Origin: Pseudooctadecabacter sp.
GTDB taxonomy: Bacteria; Pseudomonadota; Alphaproteobacteria; Rhodobacterales; Rhodobacteraceae
DNA: 58,263 nt
NCBI RefSeq assembly: GCF_020627745.1
Contig: NZ_JAHDGE010000016.1
Location: 1 to 58,263 of the forward strand
Reading direction: 5' to 3'
Shown: positions 1-8,353 of the stretch, piece after piece
Layout of the letters: each line of letters starts with the position of its first letter
Position numbering within the stretch: the stretch's first letter is position 1
Made by a program: the position numbers and the translations under genes
Notes under the pieces: generated by a model
Told to the model about the DNA's origin: nothing
Databases searched by the model: none
Seen by the model: only the letters and a program-made list of their open reading frames with translations

Positions 1-47
1 TGATTATCCCCCTTTCCGACCCGCCAAGTTCAAGATAGCCGTCAGAC

Positions 48-1265
48 ATGACCGATATGACCGCCGCCCAGCGCCGCCGCGCGATCACCTTTATCCTCGT
101 GACCCTGACGCTGGACGCCATGGGCATCGGCCTGATCCTGCCCGTCATGCCCGACCTCATCAGGGAGGTCGAAGGCGGCACCCTCGGCACAGCCGCCCTC
201 TGGGGCGGGATCCTCGCCACCACCTTTGCCGTGATGCAATTCATCTTCGGCCCTGTTCTGGGGTCCCTGTCGGACCGATACGGCCGCCGCTCTGTGCTGC
301 TGATCTCGCTGCTGGTCATGACCGTGGATTATCTCGTCATGGCCGTTGCAGGCTCGATCTGGCTGCTGTTTGTGACCCGCGTGGTGGGCGGCATCACAGC
401 CGCCACGCAATCGACCGCAGCCGCCTTCATCGCCGACATCTCGAAACCGGAGGAAAAGTCCGCCAACTTCGGGCTGATTGGCGCGGCCTTTGGGGTGGGG
501 TTTGTGCTGGGCCCCGTGATCGGCGGCCTGCTGGGCGAATGGGGCACCCGCGCGCCGTTTTATGCCGCCGCAGCCCTCGGCGCGCTCAATCTGGTGTTCG
601 GCTACTTCGTCCTGCCCGAAACCGTCACCGACAGCATCCGCCGTCCGTTCCTGTGGCGCCGCGCCAATCCGTTCGGTGCGTTCCGCGCGCTTGGCCAGCT
701 CGACGGTGTACGCCGGCTTATCTTTCTGGTGTTCCTTTATGAATTTGCCTTCATCGTCTACCCCGCCACCTGGGCCTATTTCACGAAAGAGGCCTTCGGC
801 TGGTCGCCCGGCATGGTCGGTGCATCACTGGCGTTGTTCGGTATTGGCATCGCCATCGTACAAGGCGCGCTGATCCGCCCCGCCCTCAAACGGTTCGGAG
901 AACGCGGCACCATCATCTACGGCATCGCCTTCAACTTCGCAGCCTTCGTGCTGCTGACTGTCATCACCACCGGCTGGGTCGCGCTGGCCTTCATCCCTGT
1001 CACAGCCCTCGGCGCGGTGGTGACACCCGCCCTGCAGGGCCTCATGTCCCAACGGGCCGGCGACGACCAACAGGGCGAACTGCAAGGCGTCATCGCCTCA
1101 GCCAAATCCATCGCGATGATCTTTTCCCCGCTGGTCATGACCCAATTGTTCTGGATGTTCACCAACGACACCGGCCTTTACTTTCCCGGCGCGGCCTTCG
1201 CCCTGTCAGCGGCCATCATGATCGTCTGCATGATCACATTTCTGGGCCGCCCCCGCGCCGCCTAG
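48..1265 (+). CDS. MFS transporter, TCR/Tet-like drug efflux family
   Basis: Inner-membrane major facilitator of 405 residues, the usual length for 12-helix proton antiporters. Helix 1 carries the family pattern DAMGIGLILPVMPDL (about residues 23-37). The loop between helices 2 and 3 has the motif A signature GSLSDRYGRR (72-81), and the motif C-like stretch GVGFVLGPVIGG follows around helix 5. These features are those of TetA/Bcr-type exporters, so efflux of a small hydrophobic compound is the likely role. The substrate cannot be read from sequence. The gene ends 4 bp inside the 3' end of the convergent MscS gene. No adjacent regulator suggests drug-inducible control. Confidence 0.85.
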   Translation: MTDMTAAQRRRAITFILVTLTLDAMGIGLILPVMPDLIREVEGGTLGTAALWGGILATTFAVMQFIFGPVLGSLSDRYGRRSVLLISLLVMTVDYLVMAVAGSIWLLFVTRVVGGITAATQSTAAAFIADISKPEEKSANFGLIGAAFGVGFVLGPVIGGLLGEWGTRAPFYAAAALGALNLVFGYFVLPETVTDSIRRPFLWRRANPFGAFRALGQLDGVRRLIFLVFLYEFAFIVYPATWAYFTKEAFGWSPGMVGASLALFGIGIAIVQGALIRPALKRFGERGTIIYGIAFNFAAFVLLTVITTGWVALAFIPVTALGAVVTPALQGLMSQRAGDDQQGELQGVIASAKSIAMIFSPLVMTQLFWMFTNDTGLYFPGAAFALSAAIMIVCMITFLGRPRAA

Positions 1266-2167
1266 TCCCCCGTCGCCTGCGCATCCGCCTGCGCCTTTTG
1301 CTGCACCGGCAGCGGCTCCTTGAACGTCAGCGTGCGATACGGGAACGGGATCTCCAGCCCGGCCTCGTCCAGCCCGCGCTTGACTGCGGCCACCACCTCA
1401 TCACGCGAAGACCGCACATCAACCGGCGCGGACCCCGTCCACCACGTCACTTCGAAATTGATCGAAGACTCCCCGAACTCCTGCGCGAATATCTGGACCG
1501 GATCATCACTGTGGCGGACACTGTCACACCCCTTGACCGCACGGGTGATCACCTCGCGCGCCTCGTCCACATCCACATCATAGGCCACCCCGCAGGCCAC
1601 CGTCACACGGCGCTTGTCCTGATCGGTGCGCACCCAGACAGGGTTCTTGAACAGGATCGAATTGGGCACAATCACCAACTGCCCGTCCGTCTGCCGGATA
1701 TGGGTCTCGCGGATGGCGATATGCTCCACCTTGCCTTCGACATCCTCACATTCGATGTGATCCCCGATCCGCATCTGCGGCCGGAACAGGATGATGATGC
1801 CCGCCAGAAAATTCTCGAACACATCCTTGAAGGCAAACCCGATCGCCACAGACCCAAGGCCAAGCCCCGCCAGAATACTCGACGGCGTCAGATTGGGAAA
1901 CACGATAACCATGGCCACAAGGACACCGATGGTCCAGATCAGAATACCCATCAGCAACTGGAACAATTCCCGCAGGCTCTTGCGCAGGGACGTCTTGTCC
2001 AGCGATGTGCGCAACACAAACTGGGCCAGCTTGCTGACCCCCCACGTGATGAACAAAAACACTATGGCAATCAAAAGCTGCGGGGCAATGGCAATGGCCC
2101 CTTCTGCAATGGCGCGCAACTGCTCCAGCAGGATGTTGACCGGGTCCTGTTCCAATCCCAATTCCAT
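1262..2167 (-). CDS. Small-conductance mechanosensitive channel (MscS family)
   Basis: MscS-type channel of 301 residues, close to the length of the canonical three-helix protein. N-terminal helices are followed by the pore-lining helix and beta domain with the recognisable stretch GLGLGSVAIGFAFKDVFEN and then LFRPQMRIGDHIE. The C-terminal alpha/beta domain follows. ATG at 2167 is preferred to an in-frame GTG 9 bp upstream, because an AAAGGGG ribosome site sits 8 bp before the ATG. The family opens on membrane tension to release solutes after hypo-osmotic shock. A second, longer member with a BON domain lies near the right end of the window. Confidence 0.85.
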   Translation of the reverse strand: MELGLEQDPVNILLEQLRAIAEGAIAIAPQLLIAIVFLFITWGVSKLAQFVLRTSLDKTSLRKSLRELFQLLMGILIWTIGVLVAMVIVFPNLTPSSILAGLGLGSVAIGFAFKDVFENFLAGIIILFRPQMRIGDHIECEDVEGKVEHIAIRETHIRQTDGQLVIVPNSILFKNPVWVRTDQDKRRVTVACGVAYDVDVDEAREVITRAVKGCDSVRHSDDPVQIFAQEFGESSINFEVTWWTGSAPVDVRSSRDEVVAAVKRGLDEAGLEIPFPYRTLTFKEPLPVQQKAQADAQATGD

Positions 2168-2317
2168 GACCCGCACCCCTTTGATTTATCTGTCCTAACG
2201 CCCTGTCGCCGCTTGGGTTCCCACGCGTCACGCCATTTGCGACCTGTCATGTCGCATTCTCCCTTGCCCTGAACGCCGCCACTTGACCTATTGGGTAAAA
2301 CCGACCGGAGACATCTT

Positions 2318-3400
2318 ATGCCCCTTATCAAAGCCGCCGTCTGCCACACCTTCGGGGCGCCTTTCACCATAGAACAGATCGACCTGCGCGCCCCCACGGG
2401 GGAAGAGGTCGAAGTGACCCTTGCCGCCTGCGCCATCTGCCACTCCGACATCTCCTATGCGGACGGCATCTGGGGCGGGTCCCTTCCGGCGGTCTACGGG
2501 CATGAGGCCGCAGGCACCGTCACCGCCACAGGGCCGGGCGCCAAAGGCGTGGCTGTGGGCGACCGTGTCGTTGTTACGCTCATCCGGTCCTGCGGCACCT
2601 GCCCCAGCTGCGCCACCGCACGGCCCACCAACTGTGAAACCCCCTATGATGGCGACCACGGCCCGATCAAAACCGCCCAGGGCGGCAAGCTGCATCAGGC
2701 CATGGCCTGCGGCGGCTTTGCCGAAAAGGTCGTCGTGGACGCAAGCCAGGTGGTGCCGCTGCCCGACGGCATCTCGATGGAGGCCGCCTCGCTGCTGGCC
2801 TGCGGTGTCATCACCGGCATCGGGGCTGTGGTCAACGCCGCACAGGTCCGCCCCGGACAGGACGTGGTGGTCATCGGCGCGGGCGGCGTGGGCCTCAACG
2901 CCATTCAGGGCGCGGTGATCGCAGGCGCGCGCCGCATCGTCGCCGTCGATATGGAACCCAGCAAACTCGACGTCGCCCGCGACTTCGGCGCGACCGATGC
3001 GGTGCTGGCCAGCACCGATGCGCCGTGGCGGGATGCAAAGGCGGCCATGGGGCGCGGTGCCGATGCGGTTCTGGTGACCGTGGGCGTCGCGGGCGTCTAC
3101 GATCAGGCCCCGCGCTATCTGGCCAAGGGCGGCAACATCGTCATGGTCGGTATGCCCGGCTCCGGCCAGCATTCGACCTATGAGGCCGCCAATTTCGCCG
3201 CCGCAGGGCAAGGCATGATCGGCTCCAAAATGGGCGACGTGGTGATCAAACGCGACATCCCGTGGATGGTCGACCTCTACCTGCAGGGCCGCCTCAAGCT
3301 GGATGAGTTGATCTCGGGCCGCTGGTCGCTGGACCAGATCAACGACGCCATAGAAGACACCCGCACCGGTGCCGCCAAACGCAATGTCATCGTGTTCTAG
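2318..3400 (+). CDS. Zinc-dependent alcohol dehydrogenase (MDR superfamily)
   Basis: Medium-chain dehydrogenase of 360 residues. The catalytic-zinc region CAICHSD and GHEAAG are present, as is a four-cysteine structural-zinc lobe (CGTCPSCATARPTNC). The NAD(P)-binding fold shows GAGGVGLNAIQGA. Oxidation of an alcohol, or reversible aldehyde reduction, with NAD is therefore expected; the substrate is not evident. The ATG at 2318 has a GGAG site 7 bp upstream, whereas an in-frame TTG at 2291 lacks one. It precedes an enolase-superfamily gene on the same strand, but 115 bp of operator-like sequence separates them, so they are probably independently controlled. Confidence 0.88.
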   Translation: MPLIKAAVCHTFGAPFTIEQIDLRAPTGEEVEVTLAACAICHSDISYADGIWGGSLPAVYGHEAAGTVTATGPGAKGVAVGDRVVVTLIRSCGTCPSCATARPTNCETPYDGDHGPIKTAQGGKLHQAMACGGFAEKVVVDASQVVPLPDGISMEAASLLACGVITGIGAVVNAAQVRPGQDVVVIGAGGVGLNAIQGAVIAGARRIVAVDMEPSKLDVARDFGATDAVLASTDAPWRDAKAAMGRGADAVLVTVGVAGVYDQAPRYLAKGGNIVMVGMPGSGQHSTYEAANFAAAGQGMIGSKMGDVVIKRDIPWMVDLYLQGRLKLDELISGRWSLDQINDAIEDTRTGAAKRNVIVF

Positions 3401-3403
3401 GCT

Positions 3404-3443
3404 GTACCGCCCCGTACATACAGGATGTGTACAGGTTGTGTAC
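3404..3443. repeat. Cluster of four GTAC cores with GTTGT/GATGT spacers
   Basis: GTAC occurs at 3404, 3414, 3429 and 3440, with GATGT, GTTGT and GATGT following the last three or interleaved between them. The phase of 10-15 bp is close to a helical turn. The cluster begins just after the alcohol dehydrogenase stop codon and about 75 bp before the next gene. It could be a multi-site operator, but no regulator is known. Confidence 0.35.
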
Positions 3444-3476
3444 GCGATGTGACACGCTGGTCCTAGCGCCAGTTGA

Positions 3477-3505
3477 CCAGATCATAAGACCAGATCGTTA
3501 ACGAT
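3477..3505. promoter_or_regulatory. Direct repeat and palindrome upstream of the enolase-superfamily gene
   Basis: ACCAGATC occurs twice, at 3477-3484 and 3489-3496, 12 bp apart. The second copy runs into the perfect 12-bp palindrome ATCGTTAACGAT (3494-3505), which ends 10 bp before the start codon at 3516. A repressor bound here would block both promoter clearance and the ribosome site. This is a candidate operator by form only. Confidence 0.4.
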
Positions 3506-3515
3506 TGGACCCCTC

Positions 3516-4748
3516 ATGAAGCTTTCCGACCTCGACATTATCGTCACCGCGCCCCCCGCCCCCGGCTGGGGCGGACGGTATTGGATCCTGGTCAAGGTGA
3601 CGACGGACACCGGCATCACCGGCTGGGGCGAATGCTACGCCAGCTCTGTGGGGCCTGACGCCATGCGCGCCGTCATCACAGATGTCTTCTCCCGTCATAT
3701 GGCGGGCGAAAACCCTGAAAACATTGAACTTATGTTCCGCCGCGCCTATTCCAGCGGCTTCACCCAGCGGCCTGACCTGACTGTCATGGGCGCATGGTCC
3801 GGCCTTGAAATCGCCTGTTGGGACATCCTTGGCAAAGACCGCGACAGGCCGGTTCACGCGCTGATCGGGGGCCGCCTGAACGACCGTATCCGCGCCTACA
3901 CGTACCTTTATCCGCAACAAAATCATACACTTCCCGACTTTTGGGCCAGCGCCGACATGGCCGCCGAGGCCGCAGCGGCCTATGTGGCGCAGGGCTACAC
4001 GGCGGTCAAATTCGACCCCGCAGGCCCCTACACGATCCGCGCAGGTCACATGCCGTCGATGCACGACATCGACACCTCCGTTAACTTCTGCGCCGCCATA
4101 CGGGAGGCTGTCGGCCCCCGCGCCGATCTGCTCTTTGGCACCCACGGCCAGTTCTCCACCGGCGGGGCCATTCGCATGGGGCAGGCCATCGACCGGTTCT
4201 CGCCGCTCTGGTACGAAGAACCCATCCCGCCCGACGCCGTGGGGGAAATGGCCAAGGTCGCCGCAGCCGTAAAAACACCCATCGCCACAGGCGAACGTCT
4301 GACCACCAAGGCCGAATTTGCCGCCGTGCTGCGCGCCGGTGCCGCGACCATCCTGCAACCGGCGCTCGGGCGCTCCGGCGGCATCTGGGAAACCAAGAAA
4401 ATCGCCACAATAGCAGAGGTTTACAACGCCCAAGTGGCCCCGCACCTCTACGCCGGTCCCATCGAATGGGCGGCCAATATTCAACTGGCCGCAACCCTGC
4501 CCAACATCCTGATGGCCGAAACGATCGAAACGCCGTTCCACGCCGCGTTGATCAAGAACGCCATCACCGTCGAGAGGGGCTACATCCCCGTCCCCACCGC
4601 CCCCGGTCTGGGCATTGACGTGGACGAAGACCTCGCCCGCGCACATCCCTACACAGACACCGGCCTGCATCTCGAAATGCAAAGCGACCCGATCAGCTAC
4701 CACGGCCAGAACGTCTTCGCCGGCGGCGCCCCCGTCAAAGCCGACTGA
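3516..4748 (+). CDS. Mandelate racemase/muconate lactonizing enzyme family (enolase superfamily) dehydratase-like
   Basis: Protein of 410 residues with the two-domain enolase-superfamily layout. The N-terminal capping domain has GWGECYASSVGPDA. The barrel carries YTAVKFDPAGPY (catalytic Lys region), LLFGTHGQFS (first metal ligand region), WYEEPIPP and ATGERL (second and third metal-binding Glu), and VAPHLYAG with the C-terminal His. The family abstracts a proton alpha to a carboxylate with Mg2+, and most relatives with this arrangement are sugar-acid dehydratases. The exact substrate is not assignable. The repeats and palindrome just upstream suggest substrate-induced control. It may work with the preceding dehydrogenase, but that is inference. 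Confidence 0.8.
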   Translation: MKLSDLDIIVTAPPAPGWGGRYWILVKVTTDTGITGWGECYASSVGPDAMRAVITDVFSRHMAGENPENIELMFRRAYSSGFTQRPDLTVMGAWSGLEIACWDILGKDRDRPVHALIGGRLNDRIRAYTYLYPQQNHTLPDFWASADMAAEAAAAYVAQGYTAVKFDPAGPYTIRAGHMPSMHDIDTSVNFCAAIREAVGPRADLLFGTHGQFSTGGAIRMGQAIDRFSPLWYEEPIPPDAVGEMAKVAAAVKTPIATGERLTTKAEFAAVLRAGAATILQPALGRSGGIWETKKIATIAEVYNAQVAPHLYAGPIEWAANIQLAATLPNILMAETIETPFHAALIKNAITVERGYIPVPTAPGLGIDVDEDLARAHPYTDTGLHLEMQSDPISYHGQNVFAGGAPVKAD

Positions 4749-4850
4749 TCCCGCATTAACCTTAACGCGCGCGCAACCCTGTTTCGTTTTGCCCTCAAAT
4801 ACTCCCCCCGGAGGGCCCATTTGCCAAACGCGCCCCGCCCCCTTAGACAG

Positions 4851-4863
4851 TGAACACAGTTCA
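4851..4863. promoter_or_regulatory. TetR operator copy 1, TGAAC-ACA-GTTCA
   Basis: Perfect inverted repeat of 5-bp arms around a 3-bp spacer, ending 13 bp before the tetR ATG. The same TGAAC-N3-GTTCA pattern recurs twice between tetR and the pspA-like gene. That distribution supports autoregulation by the TetR protein. Confidence 0.7.
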
Positions 4864-4876
4864 TGTCGGAGGCCCC

Positions 4877-5467
4877 ATGGCCGGAAAAGTCCAAGCCCGC
4901 CGCGCCGCCCTGCGCGACACCCTGATCATTAACGCCGAACGCCGAATCGCCGCAAACGGCCTAAAAACCCTCCGCGCCCGCGATCTCGCCCAAGACGCCG
5001 GATGCGCCTTGGGGGCCATCTATAATGTGTTTGGGGACCTCGACGATCTGGTCTTGGCCGTAAACGCGCGGACGTTCAAACAGCTGGGCGCCACTGTGGC
5101 CGAGGCGCTGGCCGACGCCCCGCAGGACGCGACCCAACAGCTCATCGTGATGTCACACGCCTACCACGCCTTTGCGGCCCAGCACTTCAACCTGTGGCGC
5201 GCGCTGTTTGACATTGAACGCGCCCGAGGTGAGGCCGCACCGGAGTGGTATCTTCAGGAAATGGCGCAGCTCTTTGCCTATATCGACGCGCCGCTGTCCG
5301 TGATCTTTCCCGATCACGACGCCGAAACACGTGGTTTGCTGACCCGCGGGCTGTTCTCATCCGTTCATGGAATCGTCCTTTTGGGGCTGGATGAGGCATC
5401 AGCAGGCGTGCCTGCCCCGCATTTGGACAGAATGATTTCTCTTATTCTCAGCCACTTAGCCAAATAA
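4877..5467 (+). CDS. TetR family transcriptional regulator
   Basis: Regulator of 196 residues, typical for TetR. The N-terminal helix-turn-helix covers about residues 30-57 (TLRARDLAQDAGCALGAIY, then NVFGDLDDLV), and an all-helical ligand-binding C-terminal domain follows. ATG at 4877 has CGGAGG 4 bp upstream. An in-frame GTG at 4850 would put the start inside the operator and is less likely. The protein probably represses itself and the downstream pspA-like/yiaAB genes through the three inverted repeats. The inducing signal is unknown; envelope stress or a lipophilic compound are guesses from the neighbours. Confidence 0.85.
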   Translation: MAGKVQARRAALRDTLIINAERRIAANGLKTLRARDLAQDAGCALGAIYNVFGDLDDLVLAVNARTFKQLGATVAEALADAPQDATQQLIVMSHAYHAFAAQHFNLWRALFDIERARGEAAPEWYLQEMAQLFAYIDAPLSVIFPDHDAETRGLLTRGLFSSVHGIVLLGLDEASAGVPAPHLDRMISLILSHLAK

Positions 5468-5474
5468 TTCCTGA

Positions 5475-5497
5475 ATTTTTGAACATTGTTCAAAAAT
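5475..5497. promoter_or_regulatory. TetR operator copy 2, strongest palindrome
   Basis: Perfect inverted repeat with 10-bp arms: ATTTTTGAAC, spacer ATT, GTTCAAAAAT. It begins 8 bp after the tetR stop codon and lies just upstream of a candidate promoter (TTGATC at 5502-5507, TATCTC at 5525-5530, 17-bp spacing). The core TGAAC-N3-GTTCA matches the two other copies. Confidence 0.75.
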
Positions 5498-5533
5498 ATC
5501 CTTGATCATAGATCGCGACCTTTCTATCTCTAT

Positions 5534-5552
5534 TCGTGAACGTTGTTCATGA
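5534..5552. promoter_or_regulatory. TetR operator copy 3 at the expected transcription start of the pspA-like gene
   Basis: TGAAC-GTT-GTTCA (5537-5549) with one flanking mismatch and two further pairing positions. It sits where transcription from the proposed TTGATC/TATCTC promoter would start, 25 bp before the ATG. Binding here and at copy 2 would bracket the promoter. Confidence 0.7.
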
Positions 5553-5577
5553 AATCAGAACCCGAAAGGAAGACACC

Positions 5578-6261
5578 ATGTTCAAGACCCTCTCAACCCT
5601 GATCGCAGGCGCAAATGCCCGGTCCGAAGACCGCGTCCGCGATGCCTTTGCCATCGAACTGATCGATCAAAAAATCCGCGAGGCCGAAACCTCCCTCAAG
5701 GCGGCGAAGGCCACGCTGGCCTCCCTGATCCAACGGCAACGCAGCGAGGACCGTCAACGCGACGCCCTGCAAAACCGCATCAAGGACATGACGAAACGTG
5801 CCGAACAGGCGCTGGATCAGGACCGCGAAGACCTCGCCACTGAGGCCGCCAATGCCATCGCCCAAATGGAGAACGAACGGACGATCAGGTCAGAAACCTG
5901 CGCGCGGCTCGATCAGAAGGTCATCCGCCTGCGCACCTCGATTGAGGCAGGCCACCGCCGCATCATCGACCTGAAACAAGGGGCCATCCAAGCCCGCGCC
6001 GTCCGCCGCGAACAGGCCATCCAGTCCAGACTGAACACGACCATCGGCACCACGTCCGCCACCGAAGAGGCCGAGGAGTTGATCGCACGTGTCATGGGCC
6101 GCGACGACCCGTTTGAGCAATCGGAAATCCTGCGCGAAATCGACCGTGACCTTGGCCATGAAACGCTGGCCGACCGTATGGCCGCCCAAGGCTGCGGTCC
6201 CGCCACACGCACCACAGCGGACGACGTCCTTGCCCGTCTGAAAACCAAAACATCCAAATAA
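5578..6261 (+). CDS. PspA/IM30 family membrane-stress coiled-coil protein
   Basis: Protein of 227 residues, rich in Glu, Arg, Lys, Gln and Ala, without transmembrane segments. It starts with MFKTLSTLI, an amphipathic N-terminal helix typical of PspA/IM30, and continues as a long coiled coil through about residue 165. A Glu/Asp-rich linker and a short helical C-terminus follow. PspA proteins polymerise on damaged inner membranes and preserve the proton-motive force. ATG at 5578 follows AAAGGA. The usual pspF/pspB/pspC partners are absent; a TetR gene and TetR operators take their place. A yiaAB-like gene follows after 23 bp, probably in the same operon. Confidence 0.8.
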   Translation: MFKTLSTLIAGANARSEDRVRDAFAIELIDQKIREAETSLKAAKATLASLIQRQRSEDRQRDALQNRIKDMTKRAEQALDQDREDLATEAANAIAQMENERTIRSETCARLDQKVIRLRTSIEAGHRRIIDLKQGAIQARAVRREQAIQSRLNTTIGTTSATEEAEELIARVMGRDDPFEQSEILREIDRDLGHETLADRMAAQGCGPATRTTADDVLARLKTKTSK

Positions 6262-6284
6262 TTCAATTCAATAGGAGAAACCAA

Positions 6285-6572
6285 ATGACAAACTTCAACA
6301 AATCCGACAACGGCCTGATCATCTTCTTCAACGGCATCGGCGTGGTCATCGCCTACGGCATGCTGGCGCTGTCCCTTTACATGTCCCCCGACGTGCCGCT
6401 GGCCACCAAAGGCTACTGGGGGATCGGCATTTTGCTGCTGACCCTCGCATTGGTGAACTTCGTCAAATTGCGCTTTGATGAGCGTCTGTCCGAAGACCGC
6501 ATCACCCGCGTGGAAGAGGCCCGCAACGAACGTCTCTTGGCCGAATATGTCGGCGGCGACGACGCCGACTGA
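6285..6572 (+). CDS. YiaAB two-helix domain inner-membrane protein
   Basis: Small membrane protein of 95 residues with two hydrophobic helices at about 11-32 and 44-62. A polar C-terminal tail rich in Arg, Glu and Asp follows. The architecture and the helix 2 sequence match the YiaA/YiaB family, whose function is not established. The start has AGGAG about 7 bp upstream. It lies 23 bp after the pspA-like gene and is probably co-transcribed and under the same TetR control, which suggests a membrane-integrity role. That role is inference from context only. Confidence 0.75.
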   Translation: MTNFNKSDNGLIIFFNGIGVVIAYGMLALSLYMSPDVPLATKGYWGIGILLLTLALVNFVKLRFDERLSEDRITRVEEARNERLLAEYVGGDDAD

Positions 6573-6678
6573 CCCTTGCCCGTTACGGCAAACGCGCCCT
6601 GCCCTGCCCCTGTCCCGACAGGGCGGGGCGCACCCAATTCACACCCTGCCCTTCCAAAGCCCGCAAACCTCAGCCAAG

Positions 6679-7353
6679 ATGCCCCAGATGAATGCCATTC
6701 TGACCTTTCCCCGCAGGCTTGCCGCCAAAATCGTGGGCCTCGCCATTTCGCTTCTGGTGCGGTTTTTGACCGCCGTGCGGCCTGACTGGCGGGGGATCGA
6801 ACCGGTGCCGCGACAGCGGGTGTATTACGCCAACCACGTCAGCAACGCGGACATGCCGATGATCTGGTCCGTCCTGCCCCCCAACATGCGCCGCACCGTG
6901 CGCCCAGTGGCGGCGGCGGATTACTGGCTGAAAAACAAACTGCGCGCCTTTGTGGGGCCTGAGGTGTTCAACTGTGTCCTCGTCGATCGCAGGCCGGAGG
7001 CGCGTGAGGCTGGTGCAAACCCCATGCAGGCCATTCTGGATGCGCTGGATGAAGGATCGTCGCTGATCATCTTCCCCGAAGGCAACCGCAACATGACCGA
7101 AGACCCGCTGCTGCCCTTCAAGGCGGGGCTTTACAACATGGGCACCGCGCGCCCCGACGTGGACCTTGTCCCCACCTGGATCGCCAACGTCACCGACATC
7201 ATGCCCAAGGGGGAGGTCATCCCCCTGCCACTGATCTGCACCGTCACCTTCGGCGCGCCGGTTCATGTGCGCGAGGGCGAGGACAAGGACACGTTCCTGC
7301 ACCGTGCTGCCGCGTCTCTGGCCGATCTGGCGCCGAAAGGGGAACGGTTATGA
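6679..7353 (+). CDS. Lysophospholipid acyltransferase (PlsC/AGPAT-like)
   Basis: Acyltransferase of 224 residues with the HX4D catalytic motif as NHVSNAD (His53, Asp58) and the glycerophosphate-binding motif FPEGNR (132-137). An N-terminal hydrophobic helix (about 18-34) anchors it to the membrane. The family moves an acyl chain to the sn-2 position of a lysophospholipid or lysophosphatidate. ATG at 6679 is chosen, with a second in-frame ATG at 6688 possible. The stop overlaps the start of the CDP-DAG synthase-like gene as ATGA, so the two are translationally coupled. Together they form an acylation/activation pair in phospholipid synthesis, perhaps additional to the housekeeping enzymes. Confidence 0.82.
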   Translation: MPQMNAILTFPRRLAAKIVGLAISLLVRFLTAVRPDWRGIEPVPRQRVYYANHVSNADMPMIWSVLPPNMRRTVRPVAAADYWLKNKLRAFVGPEVFNCVLVDRRPEAREAGANPMQAILDALDEGSSLIIFPEGNRNMTEDPLLPFKAGLYNMGTARPDVDLVPTWIANVTDIMPKGEVIPLPLICTVTFGAPVHVREGEDKDTFLHRAAASLADLAPKGERL

Positions 7354-8288
7354 GTTCGACCACCGCTGAATTGCTGTGGCTGTTCGTGGGCACCTGCGGG
7401 CTGATGACCGCGCTCACGCTGTTGGGGGAAATCCTGCACGCGCGTGCAGGTCACGATAATCCGGTGATCGAGACCTTCATGACCCGTGTGCGCAGCTGGT
7501 GGGGCATGGTCATCCTGTTCACCTTGGCACTGATCATCGGCAAGCTGGGGATCATCCTTCTTTTTGCGTTCACATCCTTCGCCGCTTTGCGGGAATTCCT
7601 GACGATGACCAGCAAACGCAAGGCGGATCATTTGTCGCTGGCGCTGGCGTTCTTTGCGATCCTGCCGTTGCAATATCTGTTTGTGGGTATGGAATGGCAG
7701 ACACTTTATACTGTGTTCATTCCGGTCTACGCGTTTTTGCTGTTGCCCGTTGTCTCTGCATTGCGCGGCAATCCGGACCGGTTTTTGGTGCGCGTGGCGG
7801 AAACCCAGTGGGCGATGATGATCTGCATCTTTTGTCTGTCCCACGTCCCTGCCCTGCTGTCGATTGAGGTTGCAGGCTACCCTGATGATCGCGGCGTCAT
7901 GCTGATCGCGTTCCTGATCATGGTTGTGCAATTCGGCGACCTTCTGGATTTCTTCTTTGGCCGCCGGATTGGCCGCACGCGCATCATCCCCGGTATCTCC
8001 GCCAAAACGTGGGAAGGGATGGCTGCGGGCGTTCTATGCGCTGCCATCATTGGCGCGCTGCTGGCGTGGATGACGCCGTTTTCGGTCATGGGGGCCGCCG
8101 GCATGGCTGCCCTTGCGTCACTGGTGGGTATGTTCGGCAACCTTGTTTTTGCTGCCGTCAAACGGGACCGTGGCGTCAAGGACTGGTCGCACCTGATCCC
8201 CGGCCAAGGCGGGTTCATGGATCAGTTTGACAGTGTCATCTTTGCAGCCCCCGTCTTCTACCACCTCACGCATCTGATCTACGTCTGA
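7350..8288 (+). CDS. Phosphatidate cytidylyltransferase-like integral membrane protein (CdsA family)
   Basis: Membrane protein of 312 residues with about eight helices. Near the C-terminus it has the CDP-alcohol synthase signature in variant form: AAVKRDRGVKDWSHLIPGQG followed by GFMDQFDS. The catalytic Lys-Asp and Asp-x-x-Asp positions are kept, while the usual HGG is QGG and DRxD is DQFD. A cytoplasmic loop GRTRIIPGISAKTWEG resembles the usual S-P-x-K-T-W-E-G. CdsA makes CDP-diacylglycerol from CTP and phosphatidate. The variant signature fits the CdsA-like paralogue group, so CDP-DAG synthesis is likely but the substrate could differ. Confidence 0.75.
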   Translation: MSSTTAELLWLFVGTCGLMTALTLLGEILHARAGHDNPVIETFMTRVRSWWGMVILFTLALIIGKLGIILLFAFTSFAALREFLTMTSKRKADHLSLALAFFAILPLQYLFVGMEWQTLYTVFIPVYAFLLLPVVSALRGNPDRFLVRVAETQWAMMICIFCLSHVPALLSIEVAGYPDDRGVMLIAFLIMVVQFGDLLDFFFGRRIGRTRIIPGISAKTWEGMAAGVLCAAIIGALLAWMTPFSVMGAAGMAALASLVGMFGNLVFAAVKRDRGVKDWSHLIPGQGGFMDQFDSVIFAAPVFYHLTHLIYV

Positions 8289-8353
8289 GGCGGCACGCAG
8301 GGTCCCCCCTTCATCTGGCCAGAAAAACTCAAATCCCGCAGCCGCCCCACGCG

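Noticed and set aside
4850-4876. GTG start for the TetR gene at 4850
   Set aside because: It would place translation start within the operator; ATG 4877 has a proper CGGAGG site.
5475-5497. LexA-type SOS box
   Set aside because: The GAAC-N3-GTTC spacing does not match alphaproteobacterial GTTC-N7-GTTC or Gram-positive GAAC-N4-GTTC boxes, and the motif recurs around a tetR gene.
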